A stretch of 64,000 nt of DNA, taken from positions 10,450 to 74,449 of the forward strand of contig JBMNIZ010000003.1 of assembly GCA_050951405.1 (NCBI GenBank), given 5' to 3'. A model generated the notes under the pieces. It was not told the DNA's origin and ran no database searches. It saw nothing but the letters and a program-made list of their open reading frames with translations. The translations under genes were made by a program, and so were the position numbers. Positions within the stretch are counted from its first letter, which is position 1, and every line of letters begins with the position of its first letter. Positions 63,310 through 64,000 of the stretch are shown here, one piece after another. This DNA comes from JBMNIZ01 sp050951405. GTDB taxonomy: Bacteria > Bacillota > DULZ01.

Positions 63310-64000
63310 ATGACCATTATACCATCAAACGTAGTATGTCCAAGGTGTTTTTCAAAAGTTCTTCACCGTTTTGGTAAGGACAAAGACGGTTTTCAAAGAT
63401 ATCAGTGTCAACGATGCAAACGGCAGTTTGCACCTGATAAACCATGTTCACCAAGAAAAAGAATATATCCCGATTGTCCTGTTTGTGGTAAAGCAACTTT
63501 TCTTCACCATGACTATACTTATTACTCAAACTTCCGTTGCTGTGACAAAAAATGCAACCATTCTTTTCGAGTACCAAAACTAATAAATGTTGAGACCCCT
63601 TCTTCCGAGTTTAAGCCTAAAACCTTTTCTTTTAAAGGTATGCGCCATCCGCTTCATATTGTTCTTCATGCACTGACTTACTACTTCTGCGGAAATTCAA
63701 CAACCCGAAAAGTCGCTCAAACCTTACATATGGTTCACCAGGTTAAGGTTTCTCATGTAACTGTTTCTAAATGGATCAAGCGCTTTGCTCCTGTATTCAA
63801 GAAAATTGCTGATGACAGGCTTTTGGGGATTAATCTTTGTGATTCGGATGAATGGCATTTCGATGAAACTTATATTAAAATTGCTGGTAAAGATTATTAC
63901 CTCTGGCTCGCTTTTGATGCAGAAACCAGATTAGTTCTTGACTTCAATCTTTCCCCTATGCGTGACTCGGCATCTGCCCATAGCCTTTTATCTAACTGCA
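63310..64000 (+). CDS. DDE transposase with N-terminal zinc ribbons, cut by window edge
   Basis: The frame is open from ATG 63310 (MTIIPSNVVCPRCFSKVLHR) to the window end, 230 codons. Two Cys4 motifs, CPRC...CQRC and CPVC...CDKKC, occupy the first 90 residues. A helix-turn-helix region (TTRKVAQTLHMVHQVKVSHV) and the beginning of a DDE core (CDSDEWHFDETYIKIAGKDY, then WLAFDAETRLVLDF) follow, resembling the IS6 group. A TATAAT lies at about 63253-63258. The unbroken frame contrasts with the frameshifted genes before it. Confidence 0.85.
   Translation, partial: MTIIPSNVVCPRCFSKVLHRFGKDKDGFQRYQCQRCKRQFAPDKPCSPRKRIYPDCPVCGKATFLHHDYTYYSNFRCCDKKCNHSFRVPKLINVETPSSEFKPKTFSFKGMRHPLHIVLHALTYYFCGNSTTRKVAQTLHMVHQVKVSHVTVSKWIKRFAPVFKKIADDRLLGINLCDSDEWHFDETYIKIAGKDYYLWLAFDAETRLVLDFNLSPMRDSASAHSLLSNC

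Noticed and set aside
1..64000. tRNA or rRNA genes
   Set aside because: No intergenic stretch showed the GTTCGA/TTCRANYC T-arm context or rRNA-like conserved blocks. All gaps inspected were too short or explained otherwise.

Overview
The window looks like the chromosome of an anaerobic, spore-forming-lineage Clostridia/Peptococcia bacterium. It carries a long single-chain clostridial-type PurL, the HydE/HydG/HydF maturases of [FeFe]-hydrogenase, a selenocysteine formate dehydrogenase with NADH-dehydrogenase-like electron-input subunits, a flavodiiron protein, a Spo0F-like regulator, CIRCE-controlled groESL and an acpS-nnr-mazEF cluster. The species was not determined. The host genes are GC-balanced to GC-rich and the insertion sequences are richer in AT.

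Layout. 1-10.4 kb, minus strand: purine operon purL-purE-(34-aa ORF)-purF-purM-purN-purH-purD, with purD running off the left edge. 10.5-11.4 kb: a divergent LysR regulator. 11.45-18.97 kb: four insertion sequences stacked inside one another (IS1202-like, IS30, IS1634, IS21) between the LysR gene and the hyd operon. 18.9-22.9 kb, plus strand: a sigma-A promoter, an attenuator leader that resembles half of a TPP riboswitch, then hydE-hydG-hydF, followed by a UbiA prenyltransferase, a CPBP protease and a TSUP transporter. 25.6-32.2 kb, minus: GMP synthase ATPase part, hpt, an anchored extracytoplasmic protein, a URO-D family protein, an EamA transporter and groES-groEL. 32.4-38.2 kb, minus: molybdenum cofactor genes (mog, MOSC, moaC, moaA, moeA-PBP, moeA, a 58-aa ORF). 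38.4-40.6 kb, plus: patatin-like protein and flavodiiron protein. 40.7-46.6 kb, minus: a four-gene formate dehydrogenase operon whose catalytic subunit is read through an in-frame UGA with a clear SECIS hairpin. 46.8-47.0 kb: a DnaA-box cluster next to tsaD. 48.1-52.6 kb: a PAS histidine kinase, then rimI-tsaB-tsaE and a family 4 uracil-DNA glycosylase. 52.7-63.2 kb: a Spo0F-like regulator, amidohydrolase, NIF3, C26 peptidase, mazEF, nnrED, acpS, a LytS-type kinase, a macrodomain protein, DUF378, a cupin and an aminotransferase. The right edge holds the start of another transposase.

How the parts fit. The molybdenum cofactor genes lie next to the Mo/W-dependent selenoprotein formate dehydrogenase, and the Hyd maturases imply an [FeFe]-hydrogenase elsewhere, so formate/H2/NAD(P)H/ferredoxin electron traffic is a theme. 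The purine operon plus hpt and guaA cover IMP synthesis, salvage and the GMP step.

A caution for the reader. Nearly every gene between 52.9 and 63.2 kb contains one or several one-base frameshifts, mostly gains in short homopolymers, and they hit genes expected to be essential such as acpS. I read this as sequence error rather than gene decay, although this cannot be proved from the window. Two further frameshifts occur in guaA and moeA-PBP.
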